Of a DNA stretch of 16,128 bases, positions 1-8,137 are shown one piece after another; positions within the stretch are counted from its first letter, which is position 1, and the number at the start of each line of letters is the position of its first letter. The position numbers and the translations under genes were made by a program. A model generated the notes under the pieces. It saw only the letters and a program-made list of their open reading frames with translations. It did no database searches and was not told the origin of the DNA. This DNA comes from Pseudomonadota bacterium (GTDB lineage Bacteria > Pseudomonadota > Gammaproteobacteria > Burkholderiales > Burkholderiaceae_D): NCBI GenBank assembly GCA_018241865.1, contig JAFECY010000092.1, positions 1 to 16,128 on the forward strand, written 5' to 3'.

Positions 1-68
1 TCCCACCAGCGGTGGGCGAGTTCGCTGAATTTTTGTAATTCCAGAGGATCGGCATTCGTGGCATTCAT
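1..68 (-). CDS. ubiG: Ubiquinone biosynthesis O-methyltransferase UbiG, N-terminal fragment (rest outside window)
   Basis: Reading the minus strand from the ATG at 68-66 gives 22 complete codons, MNATNADPLELQ followed by KFSELAHRWW, and then GA of a further codon at the window edge. The KFSELAHRWWD/E pattern is the conserved start of UbiG, the SAM-dependent enzyme that carries out both O-methylations in ubiquinone synthesis (Escherichia coli has KFEAVASRWWD). The catalytic Rossmann domain lies beyond position 1. In-frame ATGs at 77-75 and 80-78 could extend the protein by three or four residues. None of the starts has a clear Shine-Dalgarno, and I prefer 68 because family members often begin MNA. 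The gene runs in the same direction as ompA but lies after its terminator, so it probably has its own promoter. A TATACG hexamer (minus strand, 137-132) is a possible -10 without a matching -35. Confidence 0.85.
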   Translation of the reverse strand, partial: MNATNADPLELQKFSELAHRWW

Positions 69-151
69 GGCTTGCATCATAGCGGGAAAGTAGGCATGCC
101 GCCATTGGCGACAGCATCATTCGGAGGGATTCGTATAAAGCGCAGACAACA

Positions 152-177
152 AAAAACCCCGCCGGAGCGGGGTTTTT
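152..177 (-). terminator. Rho-independent terminator of ompA, symmetric
   Basis: The stem CCCCGC (157-162) pairs with GCGGGG (167-172) around a CGGA loop. It is flanked by a run of A on one side and a run of T on the other, so the AAAAA/TTTTT arms extend the stem. On the minus strand it begins 18 bases after the ompA stop codon and ends in a U-run. It also reads as a terminator on the plus strand, but no plus-strand gene arrives here. Confidence 0.93.
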
Positions 178-194
178 GTCAGGCGAAGCGCTGA

Positions 195-815
195 TTACTT
201 GCGGGTACCAACCACTTCGATTTCAACGCGGCGGTTCGGCTGTTGGCACTTGATCTGTGCAGCACGATTGCCTTTGCAGTCGGTGACGACCGGCGAGGAC
301 TTGCCCTTGCCTTCGGTATAGACGCGGTTTTCTTCTACGCCTTTTTCAACCAGATATTTCTTCACTGCTTCGGCGCGACGCACCGACAGTTTCTGGTTGT
401 AAGCCTCGGAACCGATGGTGTCGGTGTAACCGGTGGCGACGATCACTTCCAAGTTCAGGCCGAACAGCTTCAGGAACAGATCGTCCAGTTTTTCTTTGCC
501 TTCTGGCTTCAGTACGGCCTTGTTGAAGTCGAACAGAGCATCGGCGGAGTAGGTGACTTTTTCAGCCGTCGGAGTCGGCTTGGCGCCTGGTTTTGCGGGT
601 TGTGCCGCGGCGATTGCGCCGTCGCAGCCTGCAACGGAATCAGCCGGGGTCCAGTAGGAAGTGCGCCAGCACAGACCGTAGGTGTCACGAACGATCACGC
701 CACGTGCATCTTGAGCGTAGGCGCTTTTCGGGGTGGCTGCCTTGATGTCTTGCGCAGAAGCGGAAAAGCTGATTACTGCGGAAGCAGCAATAATGATTTT
801 GACTAAGTTATTCAT
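195..815 (-). CDS. ompA: OmpA-family outer-membrane/peptidoglycan-binding protein, 206 aa, without beta-barrel
   Basis: Residues 1-21 form a Sec signal peptide (MNN-LVK, hydrophobic core, cleavage at SASA/Q). Residues 22-85 are a short linker region with a Cys pair (C49, C64) around CWRTSYWTP, then a Pro/Ala/Lys-rich stretch. Residues 86-204 are an OmpA C-terminal domain: the beta strand FDFNKA, then GYTDTIGS with Asp132, and LSVRRA with Arg147. These two residues correspond to the diaminopimelate-binding pair of E. coli OmpA. A second Cys pair (C180, C190) matches the disulfide near the end of the E. coli domain. At about 206 aa it lacks the eight-stranded N-terminal barrel, as do many betaproteobacterial members. 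It probably tethers the outer membrane to peptidoglycan from the periplasm. The ATG at 815 was chosen over an upstream in-frame start at 881 because AGGAG (824-820) precedes it at good spacing and the signal peptide starts there. It is monocistronic between its promoter and terminator. Confidence 0.92.
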   Translation of the reverse strand: MNNLVKIIIAASAVISFSASAQDIKAATPKSAYAQDARGVIVRDTYGLCWRTSYWTPADSVAGCDGAIAAAQPAKPGAKPTPTAEKVTYSADALFDFNKAVLKPEGKEKLDDLFLKLFGLNLEVIVATGYTDTIGSEAYNQKLSVRRAEAVKKYLVEKGVEENRVYTEGKGKSSPVVTDCKGNRAAQIKCQQPNRRVEIEVVGTRK

Positions 816-890
816 ATTTCTCCTCTCGGGTGAGATAACAACAATTTTAACTGCGCAACAATTGGCAACTTCCAAACTCAAACCGAGTGA

Positions 891-899
891 ATTTTACCA
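891..899 (-). promoter_or_regulatory. Probable extended -10 promoter element of ompA
   Basis: Minus-strand TGGTAAAAT is a TGn extended -10 with TAAAAT as core hexamer. It implies a start near 884 and a leader of about 70 nt before the ATG at 815. No good -35 hexamer lies at 16-18 bp (the 17-bp position reads TATGGC), which fits the extended -10 class. A second TAAAAT at 849-844 is nearer the gene but lacks the TGn extension. Confidence 0.5.
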
Positions 900-1162
900 C
901 GGTGTTTGATAACGCCATATCAGGAAGTTTAGCCTGCGATTCGAGGCATAACCTGCAGTTATTTTGCCACATGCTTGTCTTGCTGGTCAGGATTGCCAAA
1001 ACGGCTAATTGGAGAATTTTGCATTTTTGTTGTGTTTTTACGACTTCTGGCGGGTAAAAACTTGTTTTGTTTAAAACTTTCGGACAAGTCGCGGGTGCAT
1101 GCGCCGGTCTTTGCCTTTCTGCCGCCGTGGTGCCGGAAGTGCGGGGGTGAGGATGGTGCTCA

Positions 1163-1171
1163 TGGTAAAAT
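1163..1171 (+). promoter_or_regulatory. Probable extended -10 promoter element of gyrA and the supraoperon
   Basis: Plus-strand TGGTAAAAT is identical to the element facing ompA. It implies transcription starting near 1178 and a leader of about 77 nt before gyrA. The -35 position is occupied by G-rich sequence, so recognition would rest on the extended -10. This may be the main promoter for the genes down to ihfB, though internal promoters cannot be excluded. Confidence 0.5.
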
Positions 1172-1194
1172 CGCACGCTTCCCATCCCGCCGAA

Positions 1195-1230
1195 TGGCAG
1201 TTGTCCGGTAGGGATGCCAGCAACCTTTTT
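1195..1230 (+). promoter_or_regulatory. Weak hairpin plus T-run in the gyrA leader
   Basis: TGGCA (1195-1199) can pair with TGCCA (1215-1219), with an inner TCC/GGA helix (1204-1206 with 1212-1214) and a GTTG bulge. Alternatively, the bulged GTTG (1200-1203) can pair with CAAC (1221-1224). A run of five T follows at 1226-1230. The two mutually exclusive pairings resemble a weak attenuator, but the helices are short and this could be chance. Confidence 0.25.
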
Positions 1231-1254
1231 CGTACATAGCACCCGGCTCGTCTA

Positions 1255-3864
1255 ATGGATCAATTCGCAAAAGAAACCATCCCCATTTCCCTCGAAGAAG
1301 AGATGCGCAAGAGCTACCTCGATTACGCGATGAGCGTGATCGTGGGGCGGGCGCTGCCCGATGTGCGCGATGGCTTGAAGCCGGTGCATCGACGCGTCTT
1401 GTTCGCCATGCACGAGACCAACAATGTCTGGAACCGGCCGTATGTGAAGTGCGCCCGCGTGGTCGGCGAAGTGATGGGTAAGTACCACCCGCACGGCGAC
1501 CAGGCGATTTACGACACCTTGGTTCGTATGGCCCAGGATTTTTCGCTGCGCTACACGCTGGTCGATGGCCAGGGCAACTTCGGTTCGGTCGATGGCGACA
1601 ATGCCGCGGCGATGCGTTACACCGAGTGCCGACTGGACAAAATTGCCAGCGAACTACTGGCCGACATCGAAAAAGAAACTGTCGATTTCGTGCCGAACTA
1701 CGACGGCAAGGAAAAAGAACCGTCGGTGTTGCCGACGAGGATTCCCAACCTGCTGATTAACGGCTCGTCCGGCATTGCCGTGGGCATGGCGACCAATATT
1801 CCGCCGCACAACATCACCGAAGTCATCGACGGCGCGTTGCACGTGCTGCGCAATGAACATTGCACGATCGATGAATTGATCGAAATCATTCCCGCCCCGG
1901 ATTTTCCGACTGCCGGCATCATCTATGGCGTTTCCGGCGTGCGCGACGGCTACCGCACCGGCCGCGGCCGTGTGGTAATGCGCGCCAAGACCCATTTCGA
2001 GGAATACGGCAAGGAAGGCCGCATTGCGATCATCGTCGATGAGCTGCCCTATCAGGTGAATAAGAAATCGCTGCTGGAACGTATCGCCGAACTGGTGCGC
2101 GACAAGAAGTTGGACGGCATTTCCGATATTCGTGACGAATCCGACAAATCCGGCATGCGCGTCGTGATCGAACTGAAGCGCGGCGAAGTGCCGGACGTGG
2201 TGCTCAACAACCTGTACAAGCAAACCCAGTTGCAGGACACCTTCGGCATGAATATGGTGGCGCTGGTCGATGGTCAGCCCAAGCTGCTGAATTTGAAGCA
2301 GATGCTGGAATGCTTCCTGTCGCATCGCCGCGAAGTGGTGACGCGCCGCACCGTGTTCGAGTTGCGCAAGGCGCGCGAACGCGGTCACGTGCTGGAAGGC
2401 TTGGCTGTTGCGCTGGCCAATATCGACGATTTCATCGCCATCATCAAGGCAGCGCCCACGCCGCCGATCGCGAAAGCTGAATTGATGGCGCGCGCTTGGG
2501 ATTCGTCGCTTGTGCGCGAGATGCTGGCGCGTACCGGCGAAGGCAATCCCGGCGGCATCGACGCTTTCCGTCCCGAGAATTTGCCTCGGCATTACGGCAT
2601 GCAGGGCGACGGTCTGTACAAGCTGTCCGACGATCAGGCGCAGGAAATTTTGCAAATGCGCCTGCAACGCCTGACCGGTCTGGAGCAAGACAAGATCGTC
2701 AACGAATACAAAGAAGTCATGGCGCAGATCGCCGACTTGCTGGATATCCTGTCCAAGCCGGCGCGCGTGACCGCGATCATCACCGACGAGCTGACTGCTG
2801 CCAAGCACGAATACGGCGAAGGCAACAAGGATGTGCGCCGTTCGCAGATCGAGATGAACACCTCCGATCTGGAAACCGAAGATTTGATTACGCCGCAGGA
2901 CATGGTGGTGACGCTGTCGCACTCGGGCTACATGAAATCGCAACCGCTGTCCGAATACCGCGCGCAAAAGCGTGGCGGTCGCGGCAAGCAAGCGATGGCG
3001 ACCAAGGAAGAAGACTGGGTCGAGCAACTGTTTATCGCCAATACCCATGACTACATCCTGTGCTTCTCCAATCGCGGTCGCCTGTATTGGTTGAAGGTGT
3101 GGGAAGTGCCGCAAGGTTCGCGCAATTCGCGCGGCAAGCCGATCGTCAACATGTTCCCGCTGCAGGATGGCGAAAAAATTACCGTGATACTGCCGCTGTC
3201 GGGTGAGAATCGGACGTTCCCGGAAGACCGCTACATCTTCATGTCCACTTCGCTCGGTACCGTGAAGAAGACGCCACTGAACGATTTTTCCAATCCGCGC
3301 AAGGCCGGCATCATCGCGGTCGATCTGGATGAGGGCGATTTCTTGATCGGCGCGGCGCTGACTGACGGCAAGCATGATGTGATGCTGTTCTCCGATTCCG
3401 GCAAGGCGGTGCGTTTCGACGAAAACGACGTGCGGCCGATGGGTCGTACTGCACGTGGCGTGCGCGGCATGAATCTGGAAGAAGGACAGCAAGTCATCGC
3501 TCTGTTGGTTGCTGAAAACGAACAGCAATCGGTGCTGACCGCGACCGAAAATGGCTTCGGCAAACGCACCCCGATCACCGAATACACCCGTCATGGTCGC
3601 GGCACCAAGGGTATGATCGCGATCCAGACTTCCGAGCGCAACGGCAAGGTGGTGGCTGCGACCTTGGTCGATACCAGCGACGAAATCATGCTGATTACCA
3701 CCGGCGGCGTGTTGATTCGCACCCGCGTGGCCGAGATCCGCGAAATGGGCCGCGCAACGCAAGGCGTGACCCTGATCGCGGTGGAAGACGGCACCCGCCT
3801 GTCAGGTCTGCAGCGCATCATGGAATCAGATGTCGAAGAGGAAAGCGGCGGCGCGGAGGAATAA
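1255..3864 (+). CDS. gyrA: DNA gyrase subunit A, 869 aa
   Basis: This is the breakage-reunion subunit of gyrase, which with GyrB introduces negative supercoils using ATP. The N-terminal winged-helix/tower region (about 1-520) carries the catalytic tyrosine Tyr122 in AAAMRYTE. The C-terminal beta-pinwheel (about 530-845) has the GyrA box QKRGGRG at residues 571-577, which marks true gyrase rather than ParC. An acidic tail (EEESGGAEE) ends the protein. Length is close to the 875 aa of E. coli, and numbering in the quinolone-determining region coincides with it: YHPHGD leads to Gln83 where E. coli has Ser83, and Asp87 is kept. The start MDQFAKET is the usual one for betaproteobacteria, yet no Shine-Dalgarno is visible before it. 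It heads the supraoperon, and its TAA stop shares its last A with the serC ATG. Confidence 0.98.
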   Translation: MDQFAKETIPISLEEEMRKSYLDYAMSVIVGRALPDVRDGLKPVHRRVLFAMHETNNVWNRPYVKCARVVGEVMGKYHPHGDQAIYDTLVRMAQDFSLRYTLVDGQGNFGSVDGDNAAAMRYTECRLDKIASELLADIEKETVDFVPNYDGKEKEPSVLPTRIPNLLINGSSGIAVGMATNIPPHNITEVIDGALHVLRNEHCTIDELIEIIPAPDFPTAGIIYGVSGVRDGYRTGRGRVVMRAKTHFEEYGKEGRIAIIVDELPYQVNKKSLLERIAELVRDKKLDGISDIRDESDKSGMRVVIELKRGEVPDVVLNNLYKQTQLQDTFGMNMVALVDGQPKLLNLKQMLECFLSHRREVVTRRTVFELRKARERGHVLEGLAVALANIDDFIAIIKAAPTPPIAKAELMARAWDSSLVREMLARTGEGNPGGIDAFRPENLPRHYGMQGDGLYKLSDDQAQEILQMRLQRLTGLEQDKIVNEYKEVMAQIADLLDILSKPARVTAIITDELTAAKHEYGEGNKDVRRSQIEMNTSDLETEDLITPQDMVVTLSHSGYMKSQPLSEYRAQKRGGRGKQAMATKEEDWVEQLFIANTHDYILCFSNRGRLYWLKVWEVPQGSRNSRGKPIVNMFPLQDGEKITVILPLSGENRTFPEDRYIFMSTSLGTVKKTPLNDFSNPRKAGIIAVDLDEGDFLIGAALTDGKHDVMLFSDSGKAVRFDENDVRPMGRTARGVRGMNLEEGQQVIALLVAENEQQSVLTATENGFGKRTPITEYTRHGRGTKGMIAIQTSERNGKVVAATLVDTSDEIMLITTGGVLIRTRVAEIREMGRATQGVTLIAVEDGTRLSGLQRIMESDVEEESGGAEE

Positions 3865-4964
3865 TGACCGTCTATAACTTCGCCGCCGGTCCTGCCGTAC
3901 TGCCGAAGGAAGTGCTGCAGCAGGCCGCTGCCGAAATGCTCGACTGGCAAGGCAGCGGCATGTCCGTGATGGAAATGAGCCATCGCGGCAAGGAATTTCT
4001 CTTGATCTACGAGGCGGCCGAGCGCGACTTGCGCGAGTTGCTCGGCGTACCGGCCAACTACAGAATCCTGTTCATGCAGGGTGGCGCGCTGGCGGAAAAT
4101 GCCATCATTCCCATGAACCTGGCGGGCAGAAAAGCGCAGCCGGCCACGGTCGATTTCATCAATACCGGTTCCTGGTCGGTCAAGTCGATCAAGGAAGCGC
4201 AGAAATACTGCACGGTGCATGTCGCGGCCGCTCCCGCAGACGGCAAGTTCACCACGATTCCCGCGCGCGCAAGCTGGAAGCTGTCGCCAGACCCGGCCTA
4301 TGTGCACATCTGCAGCAATGAAACCATCGACGGCGTCGAATACCATTTCGTGCCTGATGTCGCGGCTGAAACCAATGGTGCGCCGCTGGTGGCCGACATG
4401 TCGTCCAACATTCTGTCGCGCGTGATTGATGTCGCCGATTACGGCGTGATCTACGGCGGCGCGCAAAAGAACATTGGCCCGGCCGGCCTGACCATCGTGA
4501 TCGTGCGTGACGACCTGATCGGCCATGCGTTGTCGGTGTGTCCGTCAGCCTTCGATTGGAAGCTGGTGGCGGATAATCAATCCATGTACAACACGCCGCC
4601 GACCTACAGCATCTATATCGCTGGCTTGGTGTTCCAATGGCTCAAGCGCCAAGGCGGCGTGGCGGCAATCGAGCAAGCCAATATTGCCAAGGCCAAGCTG
4701 CTGTACGATTATCTGGATGGCAGCGGTTTTTACATCACGCATGTCGAAAAAGAATGCCGTTCGCGCATGAACGTGCCGTTCTTCTTGCGCGATGAAGCAC
4801 TGAACGATGCCTTCCTCGCTGGCGCGAAAGAACGCAAGCTGTTGCAGTTGAAGGGTCATAAGTCGGTGGGTGGCATGCGCGCTTCGATCTACAACGCCAT
4901 GCCGATCGAAGGTGTGCAGGCACTGGTGGCCTACCTGAAGGAATTCGAGCGCAAGCATGGCTGA
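3864..4964 (+). CDS. serC: Phosphoserine aminotransferase, 366 aa
   Basis: This PLP enzyme converts 3-phosphohydroxypyruvate and glutamate to 3-phosphoserine in serine synthesis. It also acts on the four-carbon analogue in pyridoxal phosphate synthesis. The N-terminus has [10 protein letters not shown] and [10 protein letters not shown], the His-Arg substrate-phosphate region. The PLP lysine is Lys202 in [18 protein letters not shown]. The C-terminus has RSRMNVPF and [18 protein letters not shown], which carry the other substrate-binding His and Arg. The glycine loop reads [10 protein letters not shown] rather than E. coli's GGGRGQF, a variation I believe is common outside enteric bacteria. 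The start overlaps the gyrA stop by one base (TAATG) and is preceded by GGAGGA inside the gyrA end, so translation is probably coupled. Confidence 0.98.
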   Translation: MTVYNFAAGPAVLPKEVLQQAAAEMLDWQGSGMSVMEMSHRGKEFLLIYEAAERDLRELLGVPANYRILFMQGGALAENAIIPMNLAGRKAQPATVDFINTGSWSVKSIKEAQKYCTVHVAAAPADGKFTTIPARASWKLSPDPAYVHICSNETIDGVEYHFVPDVAAETNGAPLVADMSSNILSRVIDVADYGVIYGGAQKNIGPAGLTIVIVRDDLIGHALSVCPSAFDWKLVADNQSMYNTPPTYSIYIAGLVFQWLKRQGGVAAIEQANIAKAKLLYDYLDGSGFYITHVEKECRSRMNVPFFLRDEALNDAFLAGAKERKLLQLKGHKSVGGMRASIYNAMPIEGVQALVAYLKEFERKHG

Positions 4965-4981
4965 AGCAAACCGCATTCATC

Positions 4982-6052
4982 ATGGATAAAAAACTCAAAC
5001 CCTTGCGCGAACAGATCGATGCGATCGATACGCAGATACTCGATCTGCTGAACCAGCGCGCTCGTATCGCCCAGGAAGTCGGCCACGTCAAGGCTGAAAC
5101 CAATGCGCCGGTGTTCCGTCCCGAGCGCGAAGCGCAAGTGCTGCGCAGCGCCGCCGAACGCAATGCCGGGCCGCTGGCGAATGCCGACGTGCACACCATC
5201 TTCCGCGAAATCATGTCGGCCTGCCGCGCCTTGGAGCGCAAGGTGAATGTCGCCTTTCTCGGTCCAGTTGGTACCTTCAGCGAACAAGCCGTGTACAAAC
5301 AGTTCGGCCATGCGGTCGAAGGCGTGGCGTGTGTGTCGATCGATGAAGTATTCCGCGCGGCGGAAGCGGGCACGGCTGATTTCGGCGTGGTGCCGATTGA
5401 AAATTCCAGCGAAGGCACGGTCAATCGCACGCTGGATTTGCTGCTGCAAACTTCACTGACCATCAGTGGCGAGATTGCAATTCCCGTGCACCACAGCTTG
5501 ATGACCAAAAGCGGCAGCATCGATGGCGTCCAGCGCATCTGCGCCCATTCGCAGGCGCTGGCGCAGTGCCAAGCTTGGTTGAACCAGCATTACCCGCACA
5601 TCGAACGCCACGCTGTCGCTTCCAATGGCGAAGCCGCGCGCCTAGCAGCGGAAGACCATATGGTTGCCGCGATTGCCGGTGAAATCGCGGGTGAGAAATA
5701 CGGTTTGCAAGTGGTGAATGCGCATATTCAGGACGACCCGCACAACCGTACCCGCTTCGCCGTGATCGGCCACCTGCAAACCACGTCGTCCGGCCGCGAT
5801 CAAACTTCGCTCGTACTGTCGGTGCCGAATCAAGCCGGCGCGGTGTATAAGTTGCTGGAACCACTGGCTAGCCACGGCGTATCGATGACCCGTTTCGAGT
5901 CGCGCCCGGCGCGCACCGGTACGTGGGAGTATTACTTCTACGTCGATATCGAAGGCCATGTGCAGGATGCGAAGGTGGTGAAGGCGCTGGAAGAGTTGCA
6001 GAGAAATTCAGCCTTCTTCAAGGTGCTCGGTTCTTATCCGGTTAGTCTGTAA
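4982..6052 (+). CDS. pheA: Bifunctional chorismate mutase / prephenate dehydratase (P-protein), 356 aa
   Basis: The enzyme converts chorismate to prephenate and then to phenylpyruvate, the committed route to phenylalanine. Three domains are visible. An AroQ-type helical chorismate mutase spans about 1-88 (LREQIDAIDTQILDLL, then RARIAQEVGHVK). Prephenate dehydratase spans about 89-265, starting VAFLGPVGTFSEQA, with NSSEGTVNRT at 141-150 and the Thr-Arg-Phe catalytic motif at 257-259 in NRTRFAVIG. A C-terminal ACT domain (about 275-356) has GAVYKLLEPLASHGV and the ESRP motif at 306-309, which bind phenylalanine for feedback inhibition. The product should therefore be allosterically controlled. 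It starts 17 bases after serC with only a weak ribosome-binding site. Confidence 0.97.
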   Translation: MDKKLKPLREQIDAIDTQILDLLNQRARIAQEVGHVKAETNAPVFRPEREAQVLRSAAERNAGPLANADVHTIFREIMSACRALERKVNVAFLGPVGTFSEQAVYKQFGHAVEGVACVSIDEVFRAAEAGTADFGVVPIENSSEGTVNRTLDLLLQTSLTISGEIAIPVHHSLMTKSGSIDGVQRICAHSQALAQCQAWLNQHYPHIERHAVASNGEAARLAAEDHMVAAIAGEIAGEKYGLQVVNAHIQDDPHNRTRFAVIGHLQTTSSGRDQTSLVLSVPNQAGAVYKLLEPLASHGVSMTRFESRPARTGTWEYYFYVDIEGHVQDAKVVKALEELQRNSAFFKVLGSYPVSL

Positions 6053-6120
6053 TTCCATTGTTATTGTCCGGCTCCATTTCGATGGTGGAGTCATTGCATA
6101 AATTTGTTTTTGGATCTGCC

Positions 6121-7227
6121 ATGTCTATTCAATTCGGCCCCGATTACGTGCGGGCTATCGCGCCCTACCAAGGCGGCAAACCGATTTCCGAAGTAGCGCG
6201 CGAGTTCGGCCTGAACGAAGCCGACATCATCAAGCTGGCCTCGAATGAAAATCCGCTCGGCATGCCGGAGTCGGCGAAGCAGGCGATGCAGCAGGCGATG
6301 GCTGACATCGGCCGCTATCCCGATGCCAACGGTTTTGCGCTGAAAGCGACGATTACCGCGAAGTACGGCGTGCCGGCGGACTGGATCACGCTGGGCAACG
6401 GCAGCAACGACATCTTGGAGCTGGCGACGCATGCGTTCGTGCAACCAACGCAGGAAGTCATCTATGCCCAGTATTCATTTGCGGTGTATGCACTGGCGAC
6501 GCAGGCAGTCGGTGCGCGCGCCATCGTGGTGCCGGCAAAAAATTACGGCCATGATTTGGCGGCGATGGCCAATCGCATCACTGCCGATACCCGGCTGATT
6601 TTTATCGCCAACCCGAATAATCCGACCGGTACTTTTTTGCCGGCGGCGGATATCGAAGCCTTCCTGAAAGTGGTGCCGCAGCATATCGTGGTGGTGCTCG
6701 ACGAAGCCTATAACGAATACCTCGTGTCCGAGTTGCAATACGATTCGATCGCCTGGGTGCGGCAATATCCTAATCTGCTGGTGTCGCGCACTTTGTCCAA
6801 AGCGTATGGTTTAGCCGGTTTGCGGATTGGCTTCGGCATCGCCCAGCCGGCAGTCACCGATCTGCTCAATCGCATTCGTCAGCCTTTCAACGTCAATTCA
6901 CTGGCGCAAGCCGCTGCGATTGCTGCCTTGAACGATATGCCTTTCCTGCAAAGGAGCGCGCAAATCAATGCCGACGGTTACCGGCAATTGACCCAGGCTT
7001 TCGATGCGATGGATTTGGAGTATGTGCCTTCGTACGGCAATTTCGTGCTGGTGCGGGTCGGTAGCGACGAAGGGGCTGGTGCGCGCGTGAATCTGGCGCT
7101 GTTGAAACAAGGCATCATCGTGCGGCCGGTCGGCAATTACGGTTTGCCGCAATGGCTGCGTATTTCCATCGGCTTGCCGGAGGAAAACGCCGCCTTCATC
7201 GACGCCCTGAAGAAAGTGTTGGCCTGA
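6121..7227 (+). CDS. hisC: Histidinol-phosphate / aromatic aminotransferase, class I/II, 368 aa
   Basis: This is a PLP fold-type I aminotransferase of the HisC family, which transfers the amino group between glutamate and histidinol phosphate. Visible motifs are SNENPLG at 41-47, LGNGSNDILE at 91-100, NPNNPTG at 164-170, DEAYNEY, and the PLP lysine Lys227 in SRTLSKAYGLAGLRIGF. The phosphate-binding Arg is near the C-terminus in WLRISIG. Its place between pheA and tyrA matches the hisC-like gene of the supraoperon, which can also transaminate phenylpyruvate or 4-hydroxyphenylpyruvate. I infer a dual or mainly aromatic role here. The ATG at 6121 opens MSIQFGPDYVRAIAPY, typical of the family. 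In-frame earlier starts at 6058 (TTG) and 6082 would add residues with no family resemblance. The ribosome-binding site is weak (GGA). Confidence 0.93.
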   Translation: MSIQFGPDYVRAIAPYQGGKPISEVAREFGLNEADIIKLASNENPLGMPESAKQAMQQAMADIGRYPDANGFALKATITAKYGVPADWITLGNGSNDILELATHAFVQPTQEVIYAQYSFAVYALATQAVGARAIVVPAKNYGHDLAAMANRITADTRLIFIANPNNPTGTFLPAADIEAFLKVVPQHIVVVLDEAYNEYLVSELQYDSIAWVRQYPNLLVSRTLSKAYGLAGLRIGFGIAQPAVTDLLNRIRQPFNVNSLAQAAAIAALNDMPFLQRSAQINADGYRQLTQAFDAMDLEYVPSYGNFVLVRVGSDEGAGARVNLALLKQGIIVRPVGNYGLPQWLRISIGLPEENAAFIDALKKVLA

Positions 7228-7229
7228 AC

Positions 7230-8129
7230 GTGTTCAAAAAAATCGCCATCTTCGGCGTCGGTCTGATCGGCGGCTCGTTTGCGCTGGCGCTGAAGAAAGC
7301 CGGCGTCGTGCAGCATGTCGTCGGCGTCGGCCGCACGGCCGCCACGCTGGCGCGCGCGCGGGAGCTGGGTATCGTCGATACGATTACCACATCGGTGGCG
7401 GAGGCGGTGCAGGGCGCGGAACTGGTATTGGTTGCCGCGCCGGTGGCGCAGACCGAAACCATCCTTGCCACGATTGCGCTGCATTTGCAGCCCGGAACAG
7501 TGGTGAGCGATGCCGGCAGTACCAAGAGCGATGTCGTCACGGCGGCACGTAAGGTGCTAGGCGACAAGATCGCGCAATTCGTGCCGGCGCATCCGATTGC
7601 GGGACGCGAATTGAATGGCCCGGATGCCGCGCTGGCCGATTTGTATGTCGGCAAAAAAGTGGTACTGACGCCCTTGCCGGAAAATGCCGCAGCCGATGTC
7701 GAGCGCGTGGCGCAAGCCTGGCAGCAATGCGGCGCACTGATTCATCAATTGACGCCGCAGGATCACGACAGCGTGTTTGCTTCCGTCAGCCATTTGCCGC
7801 ACCTGCTGGCGTATGCCTTAGTCGATGACATCGCCGCCAAACCGCATGCGGATGTGCTGTTCCAATACGCCGCCAGCGGCTTCCGTGATTTCACGCGTAT
7901 TGCCGGTTCGTCGCCGGAAATGTGGCGCGACATCAGTCTGGCCAATCAGCCGGCCCTACTAAACGAACTCGATGCTTACATCACTCAGTTGACGAAAATG
8001 CGGGCATTGCTCGCTGCCGGTGACGGCAAATCGCTGGAGCAGATTTACGCCAACGCACAACAGGCACGCCACGCTTGGATGCGCGCCATCGAAGCCGCCG
8101 AAAGCCCGAGCAAACAAGGCGGAGATTGA
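7230..8129 (+). CDS. tyrA: Prephenate (or arogenate) dehydrogenase, TyrA, 299 aa
   Basis: The enzyme oxidatively decarboxylates prephenate to 4-hydroxyphenylpyruvate for tyrosine synthesis. The Rossmann motif GVGLIGGS sits at residues 9-16 right after the start. HPIAGRE at 121-127 and [12 protein letters not shown] with His188 are conserved TyrA active-site segments. There is no fused chorismate mutase, unlike the enteric T-protein, and no ACT domain is evident at this length. I take the GTG at 7230 as the start. It lies two bases after the hisC stop and gives the family's standard N-terminus ([10 protein letters not shown]). The in-frame ATG at 7152 would add 26 residues inside hisC that look like out-of-frame hisC. 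Whether the enzyme prefers prephenate or arogenate, NAD or NADP, cannot be decided here. Confidence 0.93.
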   Translation: MFKKIAIFGVGLIGGSFALALKKAGVVQHVVGVGRTAATLARARELGIVDTITTSVAEAVQGAELVLVAAPVAQTETILATIALHLQPGTVVSDAGSTKSDVVTAARKVLGDKIAQFVPAHPIAGRELNGPDAALADLYVGKKVVLTPLPENAAADVERVAQAWQQCGALIHQLTPQDHDSVFASVSHLPHLLAYALVDDIAAKPHADVLFQYAASGFRDFTRIAGSSPEMWRDISLANQPALLNELDAYITQLTKMRALLAAGDGKSLEQIYANAQQARHAWMRAIEAAESPSKQGGD

Positions 8130-8137
8130 ACGCACAC

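Larger units (their letters stand above)
816..1254. other. Divergent ompA/gyrA intergenic region, 439 bp
   Basis: No convincing gene is present. The half nearest ompA and the middle (about 841-1080) are AT-rich, with T-rich runs at 1016-1040 and an A/T block at 1055-1080. The half nearest gyrA (1081-1170) turns GC-rich. It contains one extended -10 element for each direction and a weak hairpin in the gyrA leader. Short open frames here (for example one reading 975-1211 on plus and one reading 1242-847 on minus) have no ribosome-binding site or recognisable protein character. I judge the region to be purely regulatory. Confidence 0.7.

Noticed and set aside
243..806. 187-codon plus-strand open frame opposite ompA
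   Set aside because: It lies in register with ompA on the other strand. OmpA has a signal peptide, conserved motifs, a Shine-Dalgarno and a terminator, so the plus-strand frame is a shadow.
918..930. Possible IHF site (TATCAGGAAGTTT) upstream of ompA
   Set aside because: It has two mismatches to WATCAANNNNTTR at key positions. Matches of this quality are expected by chance in AT-rich DNA.
975..1211. Possible small 78-aa protein in the ompA-gyrA gap
   Set aside because: It begins at TTG without a ribosome-binding site, spans the likely gyrA promoter, and has no protein-like composition.
1654..3762. 702-codon open frame on the minus strand inside gyrA
   Set aside because: It is in exact codon register with gyrA. 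Antisense stops would need sense codons TTA, CTA or TCA, which this GC-biased gene almost never uses, so a long antisense frame is expected. The translation is His/Gln/Arg-rich and resembles no family.
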